A DNA stretch of 64,000 bases from Trema orientale. Taxonomy: Eukaryota; Streptophyta; Magnoliopsida; Rosales; Cannabaceae. The stretch is taken from contig JXTC01000056.1 of the NCBI GenBank assembly GCA_002914845.1, forward strand, positions 657,249-721,248. The letters run 5' to 3'. Below the pieces are notes generated by a model that was not told the DNA's origin, did not search any database, and worked only from the letters and a program-made list of their open reading frames with translations. The translations under genes and the position numbers were made by a program. This document shows, piece after piece, positions 40,528-52,147 of the stretch; positions within the stretch are counted from its first letter, which is position 1; each line of letters begins with the position of its first letter.

Positions 40528-43500
40528 ATGGCAGATTTATTTCTCTCCTCGGTTTTACAGGCGATAGCTGATAAGTTGACAACTTTTGCCCAAGAAATGT
40601 TTGGGAATCTCTTGGATATGAAAGAGGGCGTGGAAAAGCTGCAAGGCACCTTACCAATGCTTCAAGCTGTTCTTGAAGATGCTGAAATGAAGCAATCGAC
40701 CAAACCGGCTGTCAGAATTTGGTTGTGGAAGCTCAAAGATGTTGCTTACGACGCTGAAGGCCTGCTTCTTCTGCTTTCTGCTGACACTTCGTATCTCACG
40801 AACGGCAAATATGCAAACAATGTCAAGGCGGTGCTTCATGCGTTGGAGAAGGCTGTTGATGAAGGGCTTTGCTTCAACTTGAGGGAGAGTGTTACGGTTG
40901 ACGATCGCGGAGAGTGGGAATGGAGAAGGGAAACAAGCTCCTTTGTTATTGAATCTGACATTTATGGCAGAGAGGAAGATAAAGAGAAGATAGTGGAGCT
41001 TTTGTTATCGTCTCAAAATGGGGGAGGAAGAACCGTGTCATGCATTCCGATCATAGGCTTGGGAGGGCTAGGAAAGACAACTCTTGCTCAATTGGCATAT
41101 AATGATGAAAAGGTAATACAAAATTTTGATGTAAAGGTGTGGGTTTTTGTTTCTCATCACTTTGATGTCAAGAAAATACTGACGACAGTGATCGAATCTC
41201 TCACCAATGATAAATGTCATCATTCGAACATGGATGCACTACACTTGGCAATAAAGGACTTGTTACGAAACAAAAGATTCTTGGTTGTGTTAGATGATGT
41301 TTGGACAGAAGATCAAGATGATTGGGACAAACTGAGTCCACTCTTTAGGGGTGGTCTTGATGGAAGCAGAATACTAATCACGACTCGCAGTAAAAAGGTT
41401 GCATTTGTAGCTGACTTACCAAGTTTTCCATATTATCTGAAAGAGTTGTCTGAGGATGCTTGTTGGTCTTTGTTTGCTCAACGTGCTTTCCAAGGAGGAG
41501 AAGAAACAGAGCACCCGACTCTTTTGCCCATTGGACAGCAGATTGTAAGAAAATGTGGAGGACTGGCACTAGCCGCAAAAACTTTGGGAAGTCTTATGCG
41601 CTTCAAAAGAGACATCAAAGAATGGAAGTTTGTACAAGATAGTGAACTTTGGAGCTTTGACGAAAGCAAAAGTGGGATTCTACCAGCCTTGAAGTTAAGT
41701 TACTCTCACTTACCTCTGCACCTCAAACGCTGTCTTTCATTGTGCTCAATATTTCCTAGAAGTTATGAATTCAAGAAAGAGAAGTTGATCCATCTTTGGA
41801 TGGCTGAAGGCTTAATTCAATCCTGCTTAATTGGCAAGCAAAAACGGCCAGAGGACATTGGAAATGACTACTTCACTGATCTTGAGTGGATGTCCTTTTT
41901 CCAAGAAATAAAGCAATGTGAAAATGGTGTTGTCGTCAGATACAAGATGCATGATGTCATATTTGATCTCCTACAATCTGTTAGTTGCTCAGAGTACACT
42001 ATACTAGACCATGGTTTTGCAACTCCAGCTAGTTTCAGGCGAATTCGCCACTCATCGGTTGTTTCTGATTTTAGGTCAGCTATCATTCCGGAAGAGTTGT
42101 ATGAAGCAGAGCATCATTTGAGAACTCTCTTATTGTTTTCTGAAGGTAATTTTGAAGTGCTTCCTGAAAAATTCTATTCAAGTCTCAAGTGTTTATTTGT
42201 CTTGAATTTGAGTGGCTCTGGCCTCAGAACTTTGAACAGTCAAATTGGTAAATTGTCGCATTTGAGGTACCTTGACCTATCTCATACCCATATTACGGGG
42301 TTACCGCGTCAAATTGAAGATCTCCATTATTTGCAAACTCTAGACCTATTTAATTGCTATAATCTTTTAGCATTGCCTAACTTAACAAAAATGAAAAACC
42401 TTAGACATCTCAACAACGAAGGATGTAGAAGATTGAATTGCATCTTGAATTTCGAAGGGAGAGCTGATATACTGAATTATAATTCAGTTCAGCTTCAGCT
42501 TCAGATATTGCCATTATTTGTGATAGGTTTGAATTCGGAATCAGAGCACATGAGGTTCTTATATATGCTTCGGCTTCAAGGCAGTGTAAAAATTACGCAC
42601 TTGGAGAATATTCACAATTCAATAATGCTACTTGGAATGATTTCTCAACAAATTAAGTCATTGGGACTGTACTGGGGGAGTGAAGATGGTTGCCCAGACA
42701 TAAATCTAGAAGGGGAATCTATTATAACTAGGTTCCAAGAAAGAAAACAAACTCAGTCAGCAGGACCATCACAAGAGATTCAACATGATCCTTCAAAAGG
42801 AGAACAAGTGCTTAGGAGCTTCAAACTACCCCGTGGTCTTGAAAGACTACTCATAAAAGGATATCCAGGATCTGACTTTCCTAGTTGGAGGCATGCTTTC
42901 CATTTGAAGGTGGTCAACTTGATCAACTGCAGACAAAGTAAAGATCTTCCTACCCTTGGGCATCTTCCGTTTCTTACTAGTCTTTCATTGCAGGAGATGC
43001 ATGAAGTGAGGAGCATTGGAGAAGGGTTCTATCACAAAGGTAACGAAAGGCCATTCCCTGAACTTAAAGAGTTATTTCTTGTCCATTTCCCTAATTTAAA
43101 AGAATGGTTAAGTCCAGATACTAATGGAAATGCTTTCCCTAATTTGAGGAAATTAGTTCTCAATCGATGCCCAGAGCTAACTGTAATGCCACAATTTTCG
43201 TCTCTCCACCATTTGGATATGCGGGATTGTCGTGCGACTTTACTTGATTCCTTTCGGAACCTGACATCCCTTGAAACACTTGTAACTGAAGGAATTAAAG
43301 ACTTGAGTTGTTTCTTAGGAGCATTTCCTATAAGCAATCCTCTTCTTAGAAATCTGGAAATAAAATCTTGCCATGGACTTTCGTTTTTGCCTGCTGACTT
43401 GGGAAATCTTACCGCTTTGAAAACATTGGTAATTCGTTGGTGTGGAGAGCTTAAATATTTGCCACAAAGTCTACAGTACCTCAGTGCTCTGGAGTCCTTG

Positions 43501-44085
43501 GAGATTGGTGATTGTGACAGTCTAACATCTTTGCCAGAGGGTGGGAACAGAGGCTTAAGTAAACTTCGATCTTTGTCCATTGAAAACTGCAACAATCTGA
43601 GTTCTTTGTCAATGGAATTCCAATATCTTACGTCTCTCGAAATCTTGACCATTATGTTTTGTCCTTGCATCGTTGAAGTACCATCAAGTGTCAAACACCT
43701 TTCTGCCCTTCAAAGTTTAAGCATCGTGCATTGTTCACGGCTCATATGCCTACCAGAAGAATTACAGAACCTCACGGTGTTGCATAGTCTGGAAATCAGG
43801 AGCTGTCCCGAGGTAAAAGTGTTGCCGGAGTGGATTGGTATACTTATTTCTTTGAGATCTTTAGCACTTTCAGGATGCCATGGTATCACATTTTTACCAG
43901 AAGGTATAGAACAACTCACTGCTCTCCAGCACTTGTCAATTCAAGATTGTCCTCAACTTCAGCAAAGGTGTAGACCAGAAAGCGGTGAAGACTGGCCAAA
44001 GATTGCCCACGTCCCCTATAAACATATTGAATTACCTAAGCTTAAGCGTCCAAGAGAAGAAGGCAGCAGTTCTTCAAATCATTAA
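40528..44085 (+). CDS. CNL immune receptor, locus 4, RGA-like
   Basis: A predicted intracellular NLR of 1185 residues in one exon, starting MADLFLSSVLQA. CC about 1-150. P-loop GLGGLGKTT 177-185. Kinase-2 LVVLDDVW 252-259. LITTRSKKV follows. The GLPL site reads CGGLALAA (from 343), with Ala for Pro. RNBS-D CLSLCSIFPRSYEF, MAEG at 425, MHD at 474-476. Then regular C-rich LRRs to the family ending RCRPESGEDWPKIAHVPYKH and tail KLKRPREEG. Only three Gly precede the P-loop. No disabling change is visible. Its LRR region at about 43311-43510 is nearly identical to locus 5, although the NB-ARC regions differ clearly, which suggests gene conversion. Unlike loci 1 and 2, it lacks the shared 5' block next to its start. 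Probably functional; recognised ligand unknown. Confidence 0.95.
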   Translation: MADLFLSSVLQAIADKLTTFAQEMFGNLLDMKEGVEKLQGTLPMLQAVLEDAEMKQSTKPAVRIWLWKLKDVAYDAEGLLLLLSADTSYLTNGKYANNVKAVLHALEKAVDEGLCFNLRESVTVDDRGEWEWRRETSSFVIESDIYGREEDKEKIVELLLSSQNGGGRTVSCIPIIGLGGLGKTTLAQLAYNDEKVIQNFDVKVWVFVSHHFDVKKILTTVIESLTNDKCHHSNMDALHLAIKDLLRNKRFLVVLDDVWTEDQDDWDKLSPLFRGGLDGSRILITTRSKKVAFVADLPSFPYYLKELSEDACWSLFAQRAFQGGEETEHPTLLPIGQQIVRKCGGLALAAKTLGSLMRFKRDIKEWKFVQDSELWSFDESKSGILPALKLSYSHLPLHLKRCLSLCSIFPRSYEFKKEKLIHLWMAEGLIQSCLIGKQKRPEDIGNDYFTDLEWMSFFQEIKQCENGVVVRYKMHDVIFDLLQSVSCSEYTILDHGFATPASFRRIRHSSVVSDFRSAIIPEELYEAEHHLRTLLLFSEGNFEVLPEKFYSSLKCLFVLNLSGSGLRTLNSQIGKLSHLRYLDLSHTHITGLPRQIEDLHYLQTLDLFNCYNLLALPNLTKMKNLRHLNNEGCRRLNCILNFEGRADILNYNSVQLQLQILPLFVIGLNSESEHMRFLYMLRLQGSVKITHLENIHNSIMLLGMISQQIKSLGLYWGSEDGCPDINLEGESIITRFQERKQTQSAGPSQEIQHDPSKGEQVLRSFKLPRGLERLLIKGYPGSDFPSWRHAFHLKVVNLINCRQSKDLPTLGHLPFLTSLSLQEMHEVRSIGEGFYHKGNERPFPELKELFLVHFPNLKEWLSPDTNGNAFPNLRKLVLNRCPELTVMPQFSSLHHLDMRDCRATLLDSFRNLTSLETLVTEGIKDLSCFLGAFPISNPLLRNLEIKSCHGLSFLPADLGNLTALKTLVIRWCGELKYLPQSLQYLSALESLEIGDCDSLTSLPEGGNRGLSKLRSLSIENCNNLSSLSMEFQYLTSLEILTIMFCPCIVEVPSSVKHLSALQSLSIVHCSRLICLPEELQNLTVLHSLEIRSCPEVKVLPEWIGILISLRSLALSGCHGITFLPEGIEQLTALQHLSIQDCPQLQQRCRPESGEDWPKIAHVPYKHIELPKLKRPREEGSSSSNH

Positions 44086-44114
44086 TACAAATCCTGGACC
44101 TAAATAATTGTCAA

Positions 44115-44838
44115 GTAAGGAACCTCTGGATCTTTCATCACTGAGTTATATTGGTTTGCTTTTTGTGAAATAAGTGTGCTTGTGGTTATGTACATAAAAG
44201 TACATAAAAGTACTTTTCTTCTTGTTCTTATACTTGTGATTACTCTCTTTCATGGATGTTTGAAGGCTAAATAATATATTTTCCTATTGTATATAATCAC
44301 CAAAATCCTTTGTACTTTCCTATACGTACTGTTCTGATTCTCAATATTATCTTTGCAATACCTTTGATTTGTTCTGTTCCATGTGTTCTTTAAACTAGGA
44401 TAATTTCCGTATTGTTTAGATATTCTACAAAATGAAATGTTTCCAGGTTTTGATCAGAAGATCAAGCACGTATCACCTAGACTTTAGAATAGAATAGCAA
44501 AGTATTGCTAATAAGCAAAATCAGGCGTTTTGGAATGTTGGTTCTCACTCGAATCTGAAGCTTTGTAAATATTGCTCTCTATTTAATTGAGTACAATTTG
44601 GAATGCTGGAAAATTTAGGTCTTATGTCTTGATTGGGTTTGAGATTAAAGGCAAAGACGAGATTGAACTGTGCTAGAAATGACAAAAGCCTTGAGTTTCC
44701 TTTAAAAAATTTGAATTTCAAAATTTTTGTGCATTGAATTCTGTGTTGTCTTAATTTATTTTTTTATAGTTCGTACAATGTTGGTTTTATTTTTGTGACC
44801 TGAAGGCCTTGACTAAATTTCTTGCCGAAAATGTGCAG
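44115..44838 (+). other. Probable 3'-UTR intron of CNL locus 4
   Basis: The donor GTAAGG follows TTGTCAA 29 nt after the stop. The acceptor candidate GAAAATGTGCAG ends at 44838. The donor context and distance match loci 1 and 5. Confidence 0.55.
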
Positions 44839-45454
44839 CACTGGTGGTGTGTGACATTTCTTAGTCTCAGCTGATTTGTAACTCCAGGGAGATACAAAGC
44901 TCAACAACTACTCGGCAGAATTGATGGTCAAGACAAGTTTTATGAGGCTATTGCAGGTTGTGGTAGCTAATTATCTGTCTGTTACTTTTGAATAAATTAA
45001 TGTTTTTGTTAAGTAGACATATGTGTCCAATTAAACAGGTTAATTTTTACGCCCTTTCTGACTCTTAACAGTTTTGTATTTGTGAATATTATTTGTTCTG
45101 GATGATGTAATGTACAAATGACTAAGTTCAGATTTCAGACAAGTTTGGTTCTTGTTTAGGTGAATGAGCTGAAACAACATTCACATATCATTATATGCCT
45201 ATAGAAGTACAATCATTTTCCTTGGAATAGCTAATGTAATCAAACGGAAAAAGGAATCAAATTTTGGTAAGCGAAGATCAATTAGTTATCTAATTTGTTT
45301 CAGTATGCCTGCTAGTGAGAATCTAATCATTGTAAAATAGTTGCCTAAAAAACTTCGAAGCTCTATTTTCATGAGTTTTATGATTCCAGAAAATTTCTTA
45401 GAGGCAGTGTTGCTGAGGTGATTTTTCTGTGTTACTTCGTTATCTAATTTGGCT
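44839..45454 (+). other. Shared 3' block downstream of locus 4
   Basis: It contains AACTCCAGGGAGATACAAAG, GATGGTCAAGACAAG and a GGATGATGTAATGTACAAATG segment. These match the region after locus 5 (62458-63040) closely and loci 1-3 more weakly. Non-coding. Confidence 0.6.
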
Positions 45455-46306
45455 ATGCTGGACTCTATATATGGGTTTTACTAGTATGGATGTAAGGTTT
45501 TATTTCTGATCAATCATCTTATGCTTCGATGTAAGGATTTGATAAAAGACCCTATAGTTTTGTGGCTGTGATTATATTTAGCTCGAGGCGATGTAATTTA
45601 GAGACGAATGAAATCAGATTTGAGAGCAGAACAAGTTGTTGCTTTAACCTTTCTCTGTTCTGGATTTCTGTTCTGGCACAGCATCTTTGTTAGTTGTCTT
45701 TGTGATTATAATTAGCTCCTGGGGATGTTGTGTAGAGATGAATGGGCTCAGTTTGAGACCAAGATAAGTTGTTATTCATGCTTGTCTTTTCTTTTCTTTT
45801 TTCTCAATTCAAAAGCATAAGAAATGAAAGCTTGATACTTATTTTTGTTGATACAATAAATATGTCTAATGATGCGAACTTTATTACTCGATTAGAGCTA
45901 CAAGCTCGTCTTACCATTTTATTTCTTTTTCCTTGGTCATTCCATAACAATCATCTATATGCACTCAGGACAAGCAAGAAGCTATGGGAACAGCTAAAAA
46001 CTGAGCTAGGCTTAAACCAGATTTGTTTCTTAGCCACATCCACATGCATCTAGGCTTCTCAAAAATTTCGTAACCTCATAAAACTTTAGTAGTTTGGCAA
46101 CGTTAGTTATCAATTTATCTAAGAAAATATAGCATATAATATACAAGAAATAACTCCTCCAAGATGAAAAGTGACTTTTTGTTGTATGTTAATGCATCAT
46201 TAATTTAGAGCTTATGATAATTGATTTGATGCTATTTCGAATAATTGAAGAAGCTGTGAACACCTTATATCATTGGTTCTTTCTTAACCCACTGGATATT
46301 TTTTGT
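45455..46306 (+). repeat. Direct repeat of ~0.85 kb, left copy
   Basis: It runs from GCTGGACT.TATATATGGG to TCTTTCTTAACCCA and is repeated at 48348-49200 with high similarity. Its beginning is also found downstream of locus 5 (63045-63145). It contains a GTAGAGATGAATGGG block of the type seen in the 3' flanks. Confidence 0.75.
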
Positions 46307-46496
46307 TGATTTGATGCTGTTGTGTTTAATGATGTGAACTTTCTTACTCATCTCGTACGTGACTCCATAGATGCAAGCTCAAAAATCACTCGGCAGAACT
46401 GACCGATGATTTGAATTTTGAGGAACTGGTTAGTCTTGCACCTTATCATTTTCTCTCTTTCATTGTTCCATTATAATCATCTATTTGCACTTTGAA

Positions 46497-46985
46497 ATAT
46501 TTAAGGTTGGCAGTTCGTGTCATCGTGTCGTGTTCAGGTTGGCATGATTATGACACGATACTATCCCTACTTGAACACGACACGATTAATAAATGTGTAA
46601 AAATTCTAAACCCAAATAAGATACAATTAATACACGTATAACACGACATATGTAACCCATTTAATAAATATCTCATATATCATACTATGACATATTTGAC
46701 ACAAATACTCAAAATTGACACAATTACTCAAATTTAACATGATTATAAACTAATTAATTCAACTAAACGCATATAATTATGTTTATAATTAATCAAAATC
46801 ACATTTAAAATATTAAAAAATATGTTATATCTGTGTCTTGTAGTGACCCGTTTAATTAAACATGTTATATGAGTCATTTTCGAGTTAAACGGGTTGATCT
46901 AAAACCAACCCCGTTTATTATTCGTGTCACATGTGTCAACTCAAAATTGACCTAAAAACTAAATAGGTCACCCAAAGCTATTTGT
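46497..46985. repeat. CACGACACGA-rich repeat
   Basis: Repeated GTGTCGTG/CACGACAC motifs, many ACACGA units and an AT-rich centre resemble the MITE at 24614-24992. The termini are not conserved enough to define an element. Confidence 0.4.
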
Positions 46986-47249
46986 TTTGTATTGTTTTAT
47001 AGTCATATCACCGTATCGTATAGAAGATTACTGATTCTAATAATATCACATACTTGAAAAAAAAAATAGAGTAATAAAGGAGATAGGGAAAAAGACAATA
47101 AGGCTAAAGGTTTAGTTAAATAACTAAGGACAATTTGGTAAGTTTAAAAAAAAAAAAGAGACTCTTAAGAAACTATATACGTATCATCTTTTGGAGTTTG
47201 ACAAAGAAAAAAAAAAAAATAATATGCTCTGCAAAAGGGAAGAAAATAG

Positions 47250-48110
47250 CTAAGAGCTTTGGAGAAGAAGAAGGAGCATAAGAAAGTTAATTTACCATTT
47301 TCTTAGGTAATGAACTCCTCCCAATCAAGTATTATGTTATTATTTAGGATTATTGGGGCTAATTCATTATCTAGGGTTTAGAATTTTTTAAAAATCTATT
47401 TGTTTCAGTCACAATTTTAGGGATAATTTATAAATTAAGTGATGATTTCTCTAGTTGTAAGGTTTAAAACAAGACTAAAATTATGTGATTTGGATATGTA
47501 GATTGAAAGTTATGAATTTTGTAAGTTTTGGCTATGATAAAAAAATATAGTAGAGATTACGACTAGATTTTAAGGGAAAGCTTATTCGATAATTTTTTCA
47601 ACAGTATATAATTCGTCGAAAATAGACTTATAACCAGAGAGTTATACCTATTAAAATGAGCACTATGAATATAGAAAATTTTGCAACTTTCTCCACTTTG
47701 AGCAAAATATGGCAATGACTTACTTTTAGGACTCTCATCATTGGTAGAATTTGTCCCCTAAATTTGGTGATTTTTGGAGATAGGTTAGAAGTGTTGTGAA
47801 TTGTAGAAAATTGAAATTACTCAGGAAAAGTAAAGTTGAACATAGAAGATATATGGGCAATAACTAGTCATTTTTCTTAGTGTAATAGAGTGTAATTACA
47901 GTTATTTGATACTTATATATCGTTTATATGATATAGGTTCCTAAAAGAATGTGTTGATTATTTTAAGTTATAAATAGACAAGAGAATAAGGTAAGTAATT
48001 TTTCATCTTTTCCAATAACTTTTTATGCAAAAACTAAATATTTTATTGTTTCTAATAAACTTGTGTTTGTAAAGTGTTTTATTAAAGAATATGATTTCAA
48101 GTGAAAATAT
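47250..48110 (+). mobile_element. Decayed LTR fragment, + orientation
   Basis: Segments such as GACTTATAACCAGAGAGTTA match the reverse complement of LTR sequence near 51500 over several hundred bp, with many substitutions. It belongs to the same family as the elements at 1-136, 20530-23459 and 49939-57426, but is older and inverted. Ends not defined. Confidence 0.55.
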
Positions 48111-48347
48111 ATTTTTTGTAAATAAGTTTATTTATTGAGAGAAGATTATTTTACTAAAACAATCACTTTATCTAACAGATATTATGATTCTATCTGATAA
48201 ATATTTTACACAAAAATTTGGATCAAACATATGACATTGTTATTGAATATTGTTACATAAAAACTATTTTGAAATGATTAGAATGATATGATGATCAGAA
48301 AAGTGAAATTATTTTTGAATGTGTTTTAAAATGCTCTTTTGTAGGCC

Positions 48348-49200
48348 TACGCTGGACTGAATATATGGGTTTTACTGGTATGGATGCTGAGGTTTTATTT
48401 CTGGTCAATCATCTTATGCTTGGATGTAAGGATTTGATAACAGACCCTATAGTTGTGTGGCTGTGATTATATCTAGCTCGAGGTGATGTAATTTAGAGAC
48501 GAATAATTTGAGAGCAGAACAAGTTGTTGCTTTAACCTTTCTCTGTTCTGGATTTCTGTTCAGGCACAGCATCTTTGTTAGTTGTCTTTGTGATTATAAT
48601 TAGCTCCTGGGGATGTTGTGTAGAGATGAATGGGTTCAGTTTGAGACCAAGATAAGTTGTTATTCATGCTTTTCTTTTCTTTTCTTTTTTCCAATTCAAA
48701 AGCGTTAGAAATGAAAGCTTGATACTTATTTTTATTGATACAATAAATATGTCTAATCATGTGAACTTTATTACTCCATTAGAGCTGCAAGCTCATCTTA
48801 CCATTTTATTTCTTTTTCCTTGATCATTCCATTACAATCATCTATATGCACTCAGGAAAAGCAAAAAGCTATGGGAACAGTTAAAAACTAAGCTAGGCTT
48901 AAACCAGTTTTGCTTCTTAGCCGCATCCACATGCTGCAGGCATCTATGCTTCTCAAAAATATCGTAACTTTGAATTCATAAAATTTTAGTAGTTTGACAA
49001 CGCTAGTTATTAATTTATCTGAGAAAATATTGGATATTAATGTACAAGAAATAACTCATCTAAGAGGAAATGTGACTTTTTGTTGCATGTTAATGCATCA
49101 TTAATTTAGAGCTTATGATAATTGATTTGATGCTGTCTTGGATAATTGAATAAGCTGTGAACACCTTATGTCATTGATTCTTTCTTAACCCATTGAATCA
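48348..49200 (+). repeat. Direct repeat of ~0.85 kb, right copy
   Basis: Partner of 45455-46306. The two copies are separated by 2.0 kb of repeats, including the decayed LTR fragment. There is no gene in either copy. Confidence 0.75.
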
Positions 49201-49938
49201 ACAAAAAAGGCACGTTGGTATAAGATTCAAATTCTATTCTACAAATCTGGAAACAAAAATTGATAAAACTATTTATGTAAAAGTTGTTTCTGAATTTGTA
49301 TAATAAGATTTAAATCATATACCAAATGCAGTGTCTATTCATCTTAACTTGAACCAATTTTGCTTTTGCTACATCCACATGCATCTAGGATTCTCAAAAA
49401 TTCCAAATCTCATAAAACTTTTCTCTACTTAATGCATTCATACATGTTAGATTATCAATCCACCAAAAGTTTAAAAATTGTTGTGTAATCTACAAGTATT
49501 AATACTATATATATTAAGTTTTTAATTCTCCAAAATGTTTAAGCTATTAGGAAGTATGCCGATAGAAATGTTATACTCTATCAGTGCTATTACTTTGTGG
49601 TAAAAAGCTGAAATTATGTTCTCCTACAATTAGTTGTTCTATCGCAGCTTAATTTTTGCTGAGGTGTGTTACNAAAGTTACAATAGGCAGGAAAAAGATA
49701 AAAAGAGAGAGTGTGTAGTAGTGGCTTACGTTTTAAATGTAATTCGAAAGTGTAAAGAATAATAATGGCCTTTAGATCATGGTGATAGAATTTGCAATGT
49801 TAAGTCTAAATTAACAAAAAAAAATGATTTAATGTGTAAAATTATACCTTTGCAATTAACAGTAGACCAATTATTCAAGTTGAGAAACACGTCATTGCTT
49901 ACTAAACCTTATGTACAGAAAGAAAAAGACAACGTATA
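49201..49938. other. Spacer without a gene; one ambiguous base
   Basis: AT-rich. It includes GTCCATTATTCAAG-like sequence (near 49870) similar to 37386 and 63478, likely an old duplicated flank. A single n at 49673 shows an unresolved base. Confidence 0.4.
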
Positions 49939-52135
49939 TGTCACGCCCCACACCTGAAAACATGCGCCGCATACCTATAAGGCAAAGCCTTATGCAAGAC
50001 ATCTATTTACAATTCACAAAAATAAAGAATAACTAAATTCCAATAAATACGACTAAATCATGTACAACCCAAAAATTTTACTAAGTCTCCAAATATTAAA
50101 GATTAATTATACAAAATACATATTTTAATATAATAAATTTGTACTAATTGACCTTTCCAGTCTTCGTATTTTCCCAATAAAAATGAATGACTTTCATCTT
50201 TCATGCATGAACTCAAATGCATCCCAATTTCCTAGATAAGTTCTTCCTTAATGAAATTCTTAACTGATGGTCTTTAATACTTGAGAGAGAAAAATAAAAG
50301 AGTGAGCTCGACAGCTCAGTAAGTAACCAGTAACCTTAACTACCTGGATCAAGTATATATATCCTTTGAAAAGGCTAAATCACATGTTTCAAAACAAAAT
50401 CAATTTCAAAATATAATAATTTTCAAGATAATCAAATGAGATTATTTGGAAAGTCACTTTAACAAAAACATGAAGTAGATTTTCAAAATTTGTCGTTTTA
50501 TTCTCATTCGATAATCAGTAATACTTTCAAATTACTTCTTAACAGTTTTTTGGAGACTATGGCCATACTTAACCCCTGTAACTCGGTCCACATTCACTAC
50601 ACTTAACCCCTATAGCTAGGTCCACATTTACTATATTTAACTCCTGTAGCTAGGTCCACATTCAGTATGTACCGTCTATATATAACCCCTACGGAATGGG
50701 TCCACAATGCATAGCCACTGAAGAGAGTTTCAAAACACATTCATATATAATAACAGTTCGTAAACAGTTTCACTTTTCTCATTACATCACTGTAATTATT
50801 CTAAAACAATTTCCATATAATAGTATTCAATAACAATTTCATATACTTGATCCATATTTTGGTATAAATAATTATAAAATAAACTCAAAATACTTTTTTA
50901 GAAAAAGTGATTATTTCAGTAAAACAATGTTCTTTCAATAGATTAACTCATTTTGCAAAAAGTATACTTTCACTTGAAATCATATTATTTAAGAAAATAC
51001 TTTGGAATACGAGTTTATTAGAAACAATAAAATATTAAATTTCTAGACAAGAAAAACTAACAGAAAAGATCAAAGGTTACTTACCTCGTTCGTTTTGCCT
51101 ATTTAACCAAAATAATCAATATAACTTCTCAAACACCTATTATCACACAAACCATATATAAGTATCACAATAATAAAATCATGCTCTAATTATACCAAAT
51201 ATTGACTACTTGTTGCTCATGCATCTTCTATAATCAACTCCATAACTATTCTCAATAATGTTAATTTCTCACGATCTATAACAATTTTAACATGTCTCAA
51301 AAAATAACCAAACTTAAGGGACCTATTCTACAAGTCATGAAGATCTATAGTGCCAAAAATGTGGTTATAAGGTCCATAAGTAATTCCTACAAAGTCCCAA
51401 AATCCGCTGTCATATTTTGATAAAAATACCCAAGATTTCAGATTTTTTCTGATTCGTAGTACTCATTTCAATTGGCTATAACTCTCTGGTTATAAGTCCG
51501 TTTTTGATAAATTTTATACCTTTGGAAAGATAATTCAATAAGTTTTCTAACCATATTAAATGTGACTTAATCAGACTAGTAAAAATATCTGAAAAGTCAG
51601 TCACAGTCTCTATTGCATTTTTATATGTTAGTCAAAACTCAAAAATTCATAACTTTCTATTTACTAAACTAAATCACTCAAAATTTGTCTTGTTTGAATC
51701 TTAATATCAATTGACTTTATATTCTATTAGATTCATCCTAATAGTTAATAAATTATTTATGGACAAATTAAAACCATAACCCTAAATATTCAATCTCAAT
51801 CCCAAAATCAAATTAAAACATAAAACTTAATCAGTTAAGAGTTTATTGCCTTAGGAGTGAGTCTCAATAATTCATGATAATGGTATCTTCATCCTCTTCC
51901 TCTTAAATGTTCATAGCCTTCTTTCTCTCTCTCTCTCTCTCTTCACTCTACAGAGCGTACGTATAAACTAAGCAGATTATTAGTTTTAGGGTTTCTTAAA
52001 GGGTCTCTAATAAAATTACCAATGTGTCCCCAAATAATATCTATTAATCTAGGGCTCTTTTGTCTTTTCTTTTATCTTTATATTATTTACTTAATACAAA
52101 TAAATCCCTTTTTTTTTAACATATAGGTCGTCACA
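49939..52135 (-). repeat. Left (3') LTR, 2197 bp
   Basis: Starts TGTCACGCCCC and ends GGTCGTCACA on the + strand. It aligns along its length with 55085-57426, and with the solo LTR at 20530-23459 apart from the nested MITE. Confidence 0.88.
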
Positions 52136-52147
52136 TTCTCCCCCTCT
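52136..52147 (-). other. Polypurine tract
   Basis: Read on the minus strand this is AGAGGGGGAGAA, immediately before the 3' LTR start TGTGACG. Position and composition fit the plus-strand priming site of an LTR retroelement. Confidence 0.75.
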
